Shown here one piece after another: positions 46,776-57,247 of a DNA stretch of 64,000 nt. The notes below the pieces were generated by a model that worked only from the letters and a program-made list of their open reading frames with translations, was not told the DNA's origin and searched no databases. The DNA is from Loripinus fragilis (taxonomy: Eukaryota; Mollusca; Bivalvia; Lucinida; Lucinidae). Position 1 is the stretch's first letter, and every line of letters starts with the position of its first letter. The stretch spans positions 54,962,495-55,026,494 of the forward strand of contig OZ026528.1 in assembly GCA_964019695.1 (NCBI GenBank), read 5' to 3'. The position numbers and the translations under genes were made by a program.

Positions 46776-47028
46776 TATAATTGAGCAGCGACATGTGGTT
46801 TCCAACATTGTGACATTTTGACAAGTGTAGACTCATACGCGCCTGTACTGCCTGCCTCCTTTTAAGCTTAGAAACTCCAAATGATGTACAGTCAGTAGCT
46901 TAACAGTCATAGAATATTCAAGCGACTTGAAAAGCCTCTGATCAGACTGCGTGTATGCACAGGCTGATATGAGCCCTTTGCTGGTCGCACATACTACATT
47001 GTTGGAAATCTCATGTCATGGCTCATAT
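46776..47028. mobile_element. MITE M2 copy
   Basis: The ends ATATAATTGAGCAGCGACAT and ATGTCATGGCTCATAT are inverted relatives, with TTTCCAACATTGTG and CATTGTTGGAAATC just inside. The interior CTGATCAGACTGCG is shared with other M2 copies. Confidence 0.75.
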
Positions 47029-48084
47029 ATTTTCGGATCAAAGAGTTACTAATCATGTGCACGTGGCACTTTACAAACACTTTCCTCGCATTTGTTACTA
47101 CATTTAGACAACAAAATGCGCTGAAATGAAAACCCGCATTTTGTAACCCTGATAGCGCATTGTGTTAATTCTGCCAGGTAAGGAAAGGGGTATATATCTA
47201 GCACATGTTCTTACCTTCTATAAGGGACAATCCCCTCACCTCCCTCCCCACCACAGCTATAATATATCCCCTTCCTATATGAAGTATACTGGTTTCACCA
47301 AAAAGTGCCAGTGCGTAATTAAGAAAATGTTACCCTGACCAACTAGACAAAAACAGCATAATGCCCCCAACTGTAGATGAGCGTTTTTCACAGAACTTCA
47401 CAATAATTATAAAACCTTTCAAATTGCTTTCTGTATTTCGTTCCCCTGGTAGTCTGCGATTTGTAGCATTACATAAGTTTTTTTCTAACACGGCATGCTT
47501 CAAATATAACATATTCAGGCACTAATTATGAGGCAGTTTGTATCAATCTCCGAAATCAAAACCACTGTCACTCCGATAGGCAGCTGTTAAGTGTCCTCTG
47601 AACATTTTGCTAACCATCAAAATGATATCAAAGTAAGCACATTTCAACAATTGACAATTTAATAGCAATTTTGGACGACACTTATAAGCCATGCAGGAGA
47701 ATGATATGGAATGGTAGCGGCACAAGCAATTAGTGTCAAAGATTGATTTTAGTCCAGCTATGATCAAACCACTAGCCTTTTTTCATTGAAAAATTCAAAT
47801 TCGCCGTTTGAAAAGTCGCCTTGAGTCCTACGGACATGGATCAAAAGTATTCAACATATTCCGAGTCCTCATCACTCAATATAGAAGCAACCTGTTTGCT
47901 TCTTTCGTCCCCAAGATACATTCCATATGAAATAAAAATGAATAAATAAAGACCCTGTCCATCCATGATCTCAATGTTTACCTCCGATAGCCAACACCCT
48001 CCGAGATCTGGACATGTGGTTTACCTAGGTGAAATACGAGGGTTATTTACAGCGGCGCACGACCTGACTTCGTGTACTAATGTG
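47029..48084. other. Intergenic stretch, no gene seen
   Basis: Only short frames. A minus-strand mini-frame near 47830-47925 (ATLGDER-like, acidic end) has no support. Confidence 0.4.
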
Positions 48085-49592
48085 TTTCCAGAGTTTAAGT
48101 GACCCCCGTTTTTCTTTTTTTTAACAGCTTTAAATTGAACCTAGAACAACGGCACTTAGCATGTGGATTTAAATGCACACCGCGTAACTAAAACTTATTT
48201 TTGGGAGACGCCCTTATTTGTAAATGAAGCCCAAATCCCCTGTACAAAAGAATAACTTAGATGTTTTCCCCTATAAATATACCCATGGGTACCCCTATAG
48301 ATACACGTGGTATATTTGCATTGCTATGATGAGATATACTAGCCTACAGGAATATCTATATCCGCTGATTCAACGAAAATCTATTCCGCAAACCTCACTC
48401 GTCATCACTTTGACACACACACGCACGCACACACGCAATTGTAAAAGTCTATATGTGTCCTAGACCGTGCCGTATTGAAAGTAGGCAAATATAAGACTTA
48501 AGCATGAAATCTTCATGTATATGTAGCACCTTCCGTTTCAAATCATCGACTCTTTTTTAGCCTACGAGGTAATTTGCCCTGGTTTTGTCGTCTGCTGATA
48601 TTTTTTTCAAAATCAGTTTTTTAGTTGTTGTTTTTTCTATTTTTTTTTTCGCTAATATTAGTAGAGTGTCAAGCAGTTTGGATCCAGATCATGCCCATCT
48701 AAATTGTTTGCAAAGGTTATCAGCAGACGACACTAGTAAGTAAATAGTTTATGACGACAATTCAAGCAAATTAGAGAGTTGACGAGAAATAGTGAATCGG
48801 GGATATACATTAAACTTCAAGAGCATCAAATATTTGCCTGCTTAAGATATTTCGCTGATAAACTTTGTCAGCAGCGGAAGCCAAGTTCAGGCTAAAATGT
48901 TGGGCATTATCTGGATCCATACTGTTTGAAAACCTACTTGTATTTCTGAAAGACATATTTTTAGAAAAAAAATTATCTCAAAAAAAATTCAGCAGAGGAC
49001 AAAAACAACCCAGCATTTAAGGTTTAGAAAATACTATTATTTGAATCGCTTAACACAGGCCATTTCAATGCATCGGTTTTAGATGTACAGTGAAGTTTTT
49101 TAAGTCGAATCATGGCCTAATGCGCGAAGATTGGTCCAGTTAAGCAATTTTAGCATGAAGCTGTGACTGTCTTCATCAGTTTAAACACGTGTTTTAGGTG
49201 CTCAAAAGAACCGTATCATCGAGATGGTTGTTTTGAATACACACCAAATATTTTTTTGCAAGTATTTTTTGGTTGAGAAAAGGAAAATTATTTTCTGTTA
49301 CGCACTCTTATCTGTAGGACTGACGAATTACCTCCACTGACCCGTATAAGCCATGTTTTATTTATATCGTTAGGTTCACTTGGGGACTAATTCAAAGAGG
49401 AGCGGCAAAAACACACCAAAATTCCATCTAATCCCATTCTATACAAAAACTCAAATTTATGTAGAAAAAAATAATTCAATTACGCGGTCTATATCTAAAT
49501 TCATTTTTCTAATTTATTTTTCAATTAAAATCACCATTAAAGAATAATTAGCAAACAACGGGGGTCACTTAAGTCCTGGAAACACTATAGTG
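48085..49592. mobile_element. Non-autonomous TIR element, about 1.5 kb
   Basis: The left end TGTGTTTCCAGAGTTTAAGT followed by GACCCCCGTT is matched by the right end, whose reverse complement is GTGTTTCCAGGACTTAAGTG plus ACCCCCGTT. TIR length is about 30 bp. There is no transposase inside. It carries a fold-back element at 48555-49025 and an M3 relic at 49190-49320. Confidence 0.65.
48555..49025. mobile_element. Fold-back MITE inside the TIR element
   Basis: Both halves are mutually inverted: CCCTGGTTTTGTCGTCTGCT against GGGTTGTTTTTGTCCTCTGC, and AAGCAGTTTGGATCCAGATC (about 48671) against an inverted GATAATGCCC partner at 48902-48930 (TATCTGGATCCATACTGTTT). There is no coding content. Confidence 0.7.
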
Positions 49593-49655
49593 TTTAGCGT
49601 GTCTGGCTACGAAACCAGAGAACCTGGATCGATTCCCAGGTGCGCATCTATTTTC
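49593..49655 (+). repeat. tRNA-like relic
   Basis: GTTTAGCGTGTCTGGCTACG, then ACCAGAGAACCTGGATCGAT and TCCCAGG, have an anticodon-arm-like stem (CTGG/CCAG) and a T-arm-like stem (CCTGG/CCAGG). No acceptor stem closes it, so it is probably a SINE head or tRNA pseudogene. Confidence 0.35.
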
Positions 49656-50050
49656 AGTATGTTTTCTTTCTTTCCTCTTTTAGCATTTTAATGATAAATT
49701 GCTTCATACAAGTAAAATGGCATCATCAAAACGATCGACATGGTTATTCCTGAACTTTTTATATTGAATTATGCATGAAACCTCTGGAGGTGGGGGTACA
49801 TTTGGTCCTCCTGAAAGAGAATGAGTTCGGTGACCCCAGATTTTCAGTATTATTTTTTTTCTGAAAGGTATTATAATAGTCCATGAAATAAAAATAAAGT
49901 CTTAAGATTTTCAACATCAGATTTTTTTAATATATGATATATTCTAAAAATAATGCCTATTTTCGACGAATTGCCAAAATATATCACGCAGTATCTTGTC
50001 AAAGCTTAGGATAACAAATAAACTTGCACATTTTTATAAACGGTTTGAGG

Positions 50051-50129
50051 TCCTGGGCCCCGAATAACAACGCCTCCTTAAAGTTAAGGAAGACTTAAGT
50101 TAAGTATTGATATTCCAACATGCTATATT
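50051..50129. mobile_element. MITE M4 left part, split by LINE-B
   Basis: TCCTGGGCCCCGAATAACAA, then CGCCTCCTTAAAGTTAAGGA, is the left TIR of M4. The right part is at 58272-58446. The two halves plus one copy of the LINE-B duplication give a unit of about 254 bp. Confidence 0.85.
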
Positions 50130-51563
50130 GATGATGATGATGATGATGATGAGTTGGAGTTTAACGACGCATCAACCCTTTTGGGTCATTAGCGTCATCA
50201 AGGTTAGGTAAAAGAAGTATTACTGAACAATAAATTATAATAGATTAGCTTAAATATTAACAATTTAACACATTAAACATATGAGTATATCCAAGACAAT
50301 AAAATAGTAACCATTTTACAGCGAAGATCATGTATAATATCTGACAACTACATAGGCTAATCAGATAACTATACATGCTCTTCTCCTGCAAAAAAAAAGA
50401 AATGATATGCTGAAAGCAAGTTAAAAAAAAATAAACAGTTCAAAGGAAAATAGCTACAATTTGTTAAAAAGATTAATCTCTTTTAAGAATAAGAAGACAT
50501 TATCAATAGGTACATCATTAAACAATTGTTTGATTGTATCAACATGAAAATATTTGTTTCTTATATGAGAAAAATCACCACATTCAAGTAGAAAATGGCG
50601 GACTGTAAAGAGTGCATCACATCCAAAACAATACGGTGGCTCCTCTCGTTTTAAAAGGTATGAGTGTGTGATCCTTGTATGACCAATACGTAAACGAGCA
50701 AGGACGACTTCTTGTCCGATATTTCGTACTACTGTTTGAGATTGTCCGATACAGGTTTAATCTCAAAGAGTTTATTAGCAACACTGTTATTCCATAAAAT
50801 TTGCCATTTGTTTAAAATGTACCAATTGATAAAAAATTTAAAATTTGCATAAGGTAATGAAAAGTTTGTAGGGTGTAAATTCAATGAATCTTTTGCGTTT
50901 TGATCCACACTTTCATTGCCAGCAATGCCAATGTGGCTAGGGATCCAACAGTAAACTATTTCATTAAATTCTGATAAATCATGATGTTTTTCAAGTAGTT
51001 TTTGAATTTGGGGATTTTTTGAAGATGTATGATCTAAAGATTTTAATACTGATAGGGAGTCTGAAAATATAATAAATTTGTTAAAAGTTTCACAGTCGGC
51101 AATAAGACCTAATGCTAAATCTATAGCTTTTGCTTCTGCTGTAAAAATTGAGGACCCATCTGGAATTCGCATAGTTTCAGAGAAGTCATCAGATACTACT
51201 GCGCATCCTACTTTCATATCGTCTTTTGAACCATCTGTATAAATGTGCTTATAGTCCATGTAATGTGATTTTAGCTCCTGGAAATTGGCTTTCAAGATAA
51301 TTGGACTTGTTTCTGATTTTTTACCAGAGTGTAAATCGAAAATAAGTTTTGGTTTATTTATACACCATGCTGGTACATTTGGTATAAAAGATTTATCTAT
51401 GTTTTTAAAGTTTATGTTTGCAGATTCCAGGACTGGTAAAAATCTGACGCCAAAAGATTAAATAAAATTTGGTTAACTTTCATAAAGATCTGTGTATTTT
51501 GGCAGAAAGGTCACATCATGAGCTGGATTTGAATTATTTTCAGCAATTCTAATAGCATATTGT
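50130..51563 (-). mobile_element. LINE-B copy, 3' part (host of the LINE-A insertion)
   Basis: From 51563 downward: QYAIRIAENNSNPAHDVTFL, a frameshift, then RNase H (KHIYTDGSKDDMKVGCAV, GSSIFTAEAKAIDLALGL, SHIGIAGNESVDQNAK), the zinc finger (PPYCFGCDALFTVRHFLLEC) and the 3' UTR ending in (TCA)n, seen as GATGATGATG at 50130. It continues at 57585-58259. It is flanked by the 12-bp duplication ACATGCTATATT (50118-50129 and 58260-58271). Confidence 0.95.
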
Positions 51564-52136
51564 CCCTGGAGAGTCCCTACCACCTTGTCGCGGTCTCTGG
51601 GGCACACTTCACACAGGGGACGATATTGATTGTAATTATTGTCTCCTCTGGGAGTGCTAAGAGTAGGACCCACCAGTCTGCCGTGGGTGGCTTTCTCGTA
51701 ACTCGAAGGGGATGGCCTGGAAGACTGAGAGCATGCAGAATATGGACGTTTATAAATTCTGTATGACTCAACACGTCTCTTTGGCCTCTTTGACGGGGTA
51801 GACTGAGGTGGAAACACGGCCCGGTGTTTCTAATCGGCTTTGTCATGCTAAGCCCCAGGATTCTGAAAATGTAAAAAAAAATATTTCTTATATCTTCGTT
51901 CTATAGTATCGTTCTGATGCCAACCATGTGTCCATTATCTTAAAATTTCTTTCTTTTATAAAATAATCCTGGAAGGCAGTGGCTTAACGGGTCAATTGTG
52001 CAGATTCTATTTGTGCAAGTATACCTTCTATGTATCTCTAGCACTGGAGATCGGAAATCCACTCCATTAAAGTGCTCCCTTGTTGGGCTCCACGGTGGGT
52101 GGGGAGCATGGAGGATGAATCAAACAACTAAACTAC
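51564..52136 (+). promoter_or_regulatory. LINE-A 5' UTR (presumed internal promoter)
   Basis: It starts CCCTGGAGAGTCCCTACCAC directly after the target duplication and runs to the ORF1 ATG at 52137. I-group LINEs usually carry an internal promoter here; no specific element could be recognised. Minus-strand frames across 51473-51846 join LINE-B coding sequence to this UTR and are artefacts. Confidence 0.55.
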
Positions 52137-53498
52137 ATGGCTAAACAAAAAGCAAAAAAACGTCACATAGCAAATTCAGATACTGACTCTGAAAACTCGT
52201 ACCCAGTTTCTCAACCAACTAATTCAAGTTCGTCAAGTTCGTCTACCTCAACCAAAAAACCTTATGTACCCAGATTTTTAATAATCCATTCAGAAAAAGA
52301 AGGAGAGACTATTTCTTCTCTTTCTCCGTTTGTTGTACATAAAACAATAATGAGTATTGCAGGAGAACCAAAGAGCATCAAAAATCTAAGGTCTGGTGAT
52401 CTTTTGATACAATGTGCAAAAGAGTCACACGAAAAGAATCTACTACAGATGAAGACATTTTGTGGTCTAAAATGCTCCGTAACACCCCATTCATCCTTGA
52501 ACACATCCAAGGGTATCATTCGCTGTCCAGCCCTGAGCAGAGTGACAAGCGATGATATCAAGGAAGGCATGGTTGAACAGGGAGTTACGGATGTACGTAG
52601 AATCACTGTACGTCGTGATGGTGAAACAAAATTAACCAACACATATGTTCTTACATTCAACTCACCAAACTTACCTACAGTTGTTAAGATAGGCTTCATG
52701 CAAGTGAAAGTAGATGTCTACATACCAAACCCTCTTCGATGTTACCATTGTCAGGTGTTTGGTCACCACGAAAATAAATGTGGTAGACACGCTGTATGCT
52801 GCAACTGCGGTGAGCCTGAACATTGTGCACCATCTGGCGTGTGTGACAAACCAGCCAAATGTGTCAACTGCTCTGGTAATCACCCTGCAAACTCAAAACA
52901 ATGCCCACAATGGGAGAAAGAGAAGAAAATTCTCAAAATCAAATGTGAAAATAATCTATCAATTCCTGATGCTCGTAAGCAATACGAACAATTTTACACT
53001 GGTCAAACCTATGCAAGTGCTGTAAAACCAGGCACTTGCAACAAATCTACACAAACTGAAAACAAAACCACACAGACAGACGACAGCTTTGACGAATACT
53101 TAAAAAAACAAGAAAAATCACAATCAGATAAAACGCCCAAAGAAACACCTAAGGGAAAAGACAAAAATACTTCATCTCCTCGTCCAGGGCCAGCACTTAA
53201 GCCAGCAACCCTGGAAATGATGAAGAAGGAGGAGGAGAGGAAGAAAAAAGAAGAGAAAGACAGAATTAAAAAACAACAAAAAGAAGAAAGAAAACAGCAA
53301 TGGCAAAAAGAACAAGCACAGAAAGAAAAAGAACAAACAGAAAAAGCAAAACAAGCTGAAAAGAATCCTTATTCTGTGTTTGCTGAAAAAGATGATGAGG
53401 AGGTGCGTATGGAAGAGGAGTCTGTGGTATTTACAGACTCTTCTTCCAGTGACCATCTCCCTAAAGGCACACTGCCAAGATTACCAGTAACCAAATAA
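52137..53498 (+). CDS. LINE-A ORF1, gag-like nucleic-acid-binding protein
   Basis: 453 residues. A serine-rich N-terminus (about 10-40) is followed by an RRM-like or gag-like region (about 45-195, ending KIGFMQVKVDVYIPNPLRCY). Three zinc knuckles come next: C202-x2-C205-x4-H210-x4-C215, C221-x2-C224-x4-H229-x6-C236, and C242-x2-C245-x3-H249-x6-C256. The C-terminal part is a very charged KE-rich coil (about 335-405) and an acidic tail (EEESVVFTDSSSSD). Such proteins coat element RNA in the cytoplasmic RNP that returns to the nucleus. The start fits: first ATG after the UTR, no upstream in-frame extension of the domain. The stop TAA overlaps the ORF2 ATG by one base (TAATG), which points to coupled termination-reinitiation. 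No frame damage is seen. Confidence 0.95.
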   Translation: MAKQKAKKRHIANSDTDSENSYPVSQPTNSSSSSSSTSTKKPYVPRFLIIHSEKEGETISSLSPFVVHKTIMSIAGEPKSIKNLRSGDLLIQCAKESHEKNLLQMKTFCGLKCSVTPHSSLNTSKGIIRCPALSRVTSDDIKEGMVEQGVTDVRRITVRRDGETKLTNTYVLTFNSPNLPTVVKIGFMQVKVDVYIPNPLRCYHCQVFGHHENKCGRHAVCCNCGEPEHCAPSGVCDKPAKCVNCSGNHPANSKQCPQWEKEKKILKIKCENNLSIPDARKQYEQFYTGQTYASAVKPGTCNKSTQTENKTTQTDDSFDEYLKKQEKSQSDKTPKETPKGKDKNTSSPRPGPALKPATLEMMKKEEERKKKEEKDRIKKQQKEERKQQWQKEQAQKEKEQTEKAKQAEKNPYSVFAEKDDEEVRMEEESVVFTDSSSSDHLPKGTLPRLPVTK

Positions 53499-56400
53499 TG
53501 GAGGGTTTCAATCTAACCATTATTTTAGTACTTCTTTTAATATTATTTTCAAGTATGGATTTTAAACATAAAATTATTCAATGGAATTGTCGAGGTTTGA
53601 AACCTAATTATAATGAAGTATCTCTATTGATTTCCGAATATAATCCATCCGTATTTTGTTTTCAAGAGACATTTCTTAAACCAGATGATAACGTCTCATT
53701 ACGAGGTTTTAATGTATATAACTATGTTCATACTGATTGTCTGAGGACCTCTGGTGGTGCCTCAATATTTGTAAAATCATCTTTCCCACAAAGAAAGATT
53801 GATTTACAAACAGAACTACAAGCAACTGCTGTTTCTGTCACTCTAGACAGAGAAATAACCATATGTTCTGTATATATTCCTCCATCGTTTTCTCTTAACT
53901 CCCAACACTTGGACAATTTACTGCAACAACTTCCTTCTCCTTATATTTTATTAGGTGACTTCAATGGTCACAATATCCTCTGGGGTGGTCAAAACAATGA
54001 TTCCAGAGGTGAACTTATCGAAAATTTCATTACAAAGAATGACATTTGTATTATGAATGATAAGTCTTACACTTATCATTCTCCAAGTACAAAGTCTTTT
54101 ACATCTATTGATCTTTCCTTCTGTCATCCATCACTGTTTCTTGATTATAATTGGTCTGTATGTGAAGACCAACACAATAGTGATCACTTCCCTATCATCA
54201 TTGAACAGAACACTTTTTCCACTGAGGATCACAATCCAAAGTGGAAATTAAATAGAGCCAACTGGGATCTATTTAATACTCTGTGCACCGGTAAATTGGT
54301 GCCAGAAAACTTCAAAGAATCTTCTGATCCTATAGCTGATTTTACCTCTTCTCTTATAGAAATATCTAAAGAATGTATTCCTCAAACTTCGACAAATCCA
54401 ACTAAAAGTAATCCATGGTACAATGACGACTGTAAAGAAGCAATTAAACAGCGCAAGCAAGCTCTATCTAAATTCAAAAGATCTCCAAATACCAACAATT
54501 TCAATGACATCAAAGTATTTAGAGCTAAAGCCCGTAGAACAATTAAATTTTCGAAGCGTAAGTCATGGAGATCTTACGTTTCGAAAATCAATCATAAAAC
54601 ACCTATTAAAAAGGTTTGGGATATGATAAGAAAAATCTCTGGAAAAAACAAATCCCCCAGTTACACACATCTAAACATGGTGGGTACTGACAGCAAAGCA
54701 ACTTCAAAAACAGACATTGCTGACACTTTAGGAGAAACTTTTTGTCACAATTCATCATCATTCAATTACTCTAAATCCTTCAGAAAGATTAAAACCGAAC
54801 AAGAGAAAGTTAAATTGAATTTTAAATCACAAAATAATGAAATTTATAACAAAGATTTTAATTTAGATGAATTAGTTGAAGCTATTCAACTATCACATGA
54901 CTCAGCCACGGGTCCTGATGAGATCCACTATCAAATGCTTAAACATCTCCCAGAGAATTCTCTTGAAACCCTTTTGAACATATTTAATTACATTTGGACT
55001 ACTGGTAAATTTCCAGAAGATTGGATCTTAGCAACCATAATCCCAATTCCCAAACCTGGGAAAGATCCTGCGGAACCTAATAATTATAGACCTATAGCTT
55101 TAACAAGTTGTCTATGTAAAACACTTGAAAGAATGATAAATAAAAGACTTACTTGGTTTTTAGAATCCAATAATCATATATCGCGGTTCCAGTCTGGTTT
55201 CAGATCTGACCGCAGTACAACTGATAATTTAGTTAGATTGGAAACCTTCATACGTGATGCCTTTATTAAAAAGGAACATGTAGTTGCTGTGTTTTTTGAT
55301 TTGGAAAAAGCTTATGATACCACGTGGAGATATGGCATTTTAAAAGATATCCACAAACTAGGATTAAGAGGTAGACTTCCTACATTCATTGAAGGCTTCC
55401 TTGCAGACCGCGCCATGCAAGTCCGAGTTGGCTCCTCTCTGTCTGACTATTATGACCAGGAGCAAGGTGTACCTCAAGGGGGCGTTCTATCTACAACACT
55501 TTTTAGTATCAAAATTAATGATATTGTGAAATGTTTAGGTAATCTTACTGATTGCTCATTATACGTTGACGACTTCTGTATCTGTTATCGCTCGAAAAGC
55601 ATGGCGACAATTGAACGTCAACTACAACAAAATTTGAATAAGATTGAAAATTGGGCAACAAGCAATGGCTTTAAGTTTTCCAAATCAAAAACACAGTGTG
55701 TACATTTCTGTCAGTTGCGCAAGCAACATGATGATCCGGTTTTACATTTATATGGATCACCTATTCCAGTTGTTGAGGAATCTAAATTCCTTGGCATTTT
55801 ATTTGATAGAAAACTCAGTTTTATACCCCATATTAAATATCTCAAAGCTAAATGTTTAAAAGCATTGAATCTTTTAAAAGTGCTTTCCCATACTTCTTGG
55901 GGTGCAGACCGAACTACACTTCTCAAGCTGTATCGGTCTCTAGTCCGGTCAAAATTAGACTATGGCTGTATTATATATGGCTCTGCACGAAAATCATATC
56001 TTCAAATGCTTGATCCTATACATAACCAAGGACTTAGATTAGCTTTAGGGGCTTTTAGAACTTCTCCTGTTGCTAGTCTCTATGTGGAAGCAGATGAACC
56101 ATCACTATACTCACGAAGAGAGAAACTCTCTTTGCAATATGCTATAAGACTTGCTGCTAACCCATCAAATCCTGCTCATGAAGTTACATTCCCACCAAAT
56201 TATGTTAATTTATATGAACAAAAACCTAAAGCTATTAAAACATTTGGCATCAGAATTTCACCACTCTTAGAATCTGCCAATATCAAACCACAAAATATTG
56301 AAAAACATTTTACACCAAATATTCCAGCTTGGTGTATGAAACCACCTGAAATACTTTTTGATTTACATTCCGGGAAAAAATCTGAATCAAATCCACACAT

Positions 56401-57247
56401 ATTAAAAGATGATTTCAGAAAAATGCAAAGTCGTTATAAGAATTACCAACAAATTTATACTGATGGATCAAAGGAAGACTCAAAGGTTGGTTGTGCTGTT
56501 TTATCAGACAACCATAGTAATATGCAACGTATACCTGACGATTCATCAATTTTCACTGCTGAAGCCAAAGCAGTCGATCTAGCTTTAGATTTCATTAGCA
56601 CTTGTGATGCTAACAATAAATTTATTATATTTTCTGACTCGCTTTCTGTATTAAAAGCAATGAACCATACCAGTTCAAAGAATCCACAGATTCAGAAACT
56701 TTTAGAAAAATGTCATGAGCTTTTAGCTAATAAAGAAATTGTTCTCTGTTGGATTCCTAGTCATATAGGAATACAAGGGAATGAGATGGTAGATAAGCAA
56801 GCAAAAACATCGCTTTCATTAGAACCAACTTCTTTTAAGATTCCATTTTCTAATTTTAAGCCATCTATCAATAAGTATATCTTGGAAGAATGGCAAACTT
56901 CATGGAACAACAGCATTGGAAATAAACTTCTTGACATAAAACCAACTATCGGTGAGCAACAATCAGTTGTTCGAAACATTAGAAAAGAAGAAGTCGTTTT
57001 GGCTCGACTCCGTTTAGGTCATACAAGAGTCACACATTCATACTTACTACTAGGTGAAGAGCAACCACACTGTGTTGGTTGCGATGCACCATTCACTGTA
57101 CGTCACTTTCTTTTGGATTGTGGCGATTTTGCACAAGTAAGAAATAATTGTTTCCATGTTGATAACATGAAACAGTTATTTCAAGATATACATATTGATA
57201 GTATTATGACTTTTTTAAGACAAATAAATCTTTTTAACAAAGTCTAA
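53498..57247 (+). CDS. LINE-A ORF2, endonuclease / reverse transcriptase / RNase H
   Basis: 1249 residues, uninterrupted. Endonuclease (about 20-232): N30 in WNCRG, E57 in FQETF, D154/N156 in GDFNGHN, D205 in IDLSF, SDH at 228-230. RT (about 510-770): PIPKPGKDP, D601 in FFDLEKAYD, GVPQGGVLSTTLF, YVDD at 689-692. RNase H (about 985-1110): D989 in YTDGS, then TAEAKAVDLAL, FSDSLS and GNEMVDKQAK. The C-terminal zinc finger is C1192-x2-C1195-x7-H1203-x4-C1208. It nicks chromosomal DNA and copies element RNA onto the nick. The first 19 residues are strikingly hydrophobic (MEGFNLTIILVLLLILFSS); M20 (MDFKHKIIQWNCRG) is the more usual start for this domain, but the TAATG overlap favours the upstream ATG. 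Every catalytic residue checked is present, so activity is possible. Confidence 0.96.
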   Translation: MEGFNLTIILVLLLILFSSMDFKHKIIQWNCRGLKPNYNEVSLLISEYNPSVFCFQETFLKPDDNVSLRGFNVYNYVHTDCLRTSGGASIFVKSSFPQRKIDLQTELQATAVSVTLDREITICSVYIPPSFSLNSQHLDNLLQQLPSPYILLGDFNGHNILWGGQNNDSRGELIENFITKNDICIMNDKSYTYHSPSTKSFTSIDLSFCHPSLFLDYNWSVCEDQHNSDHFPIIIEQNTFSTEDHNPKWKLNRANWDLFNTLCTGKLVPENFKESSDPIADFTSSLIEISKECIPQTSTNPTKSNPWYNDDCKEAIKQRKQALSKFKRSPNTNNFNDIKVFRAKARRTIKFSKRKSWRSYVSKINHKTPIKKVWDMIRKISGKNKSPSYTHLNMVGTDSKATSKTDIADTLGETFCHNSSSFNYSKSFRKIKTEQEKVKLNFKSQNNEIYNKDFNLDELVEAIQLSHDSATGPDEIHYQMLKHLPENSLETLLNIFNYIWTTGKFPEDWILATIIPIPKPGKDPAEPNNYRPIALTSCLCKTLERMINKRLTWFLESNNHISRFQSGFRSDRSTTDNLVRLETFIRDAFIKKEHVVAVFFDLEKAYDTTWRYGILKDIHKLGLRGRLPTFIEGFLADRAMQVRVGSSLSDYYDQEQGVPQGGVLSTTLFSIKINDIVKCLGNLTDCSLYVDDFCICYRSKSMATIERQLQQNLNKIENWATSNGFKFSKSKTQCVHFCQLRKQHDDPVLHLYGSPIPVVEESKFLGILFDRKLSFIPHIKYLKAKCLKALNLLKVLSHTSWGADRTTLLKLYRSLVRSKLDYGCIIYGSARKSYLQMLDPIHNQGLRLALGAFRTSPVASLYVEADEPSLYSRREKLSLQYAIRLAANPSNPAHEVTFPPNYVNLYEQKPKAIKTFGIRISPLLESANIKPQNIEKHFTPNIPAWCMKPPEILFDLHSGKKSESNPHILKDDFRKMQSRYKNYQQIYTDGSKEDSKVGCAVLSDNHSNMQRIPDDSSIFTAEAKAVDLALDFISTCDANNKFIIFSDSLSVLKAMNHTSSKNPQIQKLLEKCHELLANKEIVLCWIPSHIGIQGNEMVDKQAKTSLSLEPTSFKIPFSNFKPSINKYILEEWQTSWNNSIGNKLLDIKPTIGEQQSVVRNIRKEEVVLARLRLGHTRVTHSYLLLGEEQPHCVGCDAPFTVRHFLLDCGDFAQVRNNCFHVDNMKQLFQDIHIDSIMTFLRQINLFNKV

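Noticed and set aside
47825..47930. Short minus-strand exon-like frame (ERSKQVASILSDEDSEYVEY)
   Set aside because: Only 26 codons, no convincing splice sites and no partner exon.
49593..49655. A functional tRNA gene
   Set aside because: The acceptor stem is missing and the arms are imperfect; more likely a SINE head or pseudogene.
51473..51846. Minus-strand frames with a KRPKRRVESYRIY stretch resembling a histone H2B N-terminus
   Set aside because: They cross the junction of LINE-B coding sequence and the LINE-A 5' UTR. The resemblance stops after about 12 residues and the rest does not match H2B.
52262..53456. Minus-strand open frames opposite ORF1 and ORF2 (for example a Phe/Leu-rich one at 53172-53456)
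   Set aside because: Shadows of the coding strand; the Phe/Leu runs are the complement of the Lys/Glu-rich coil.
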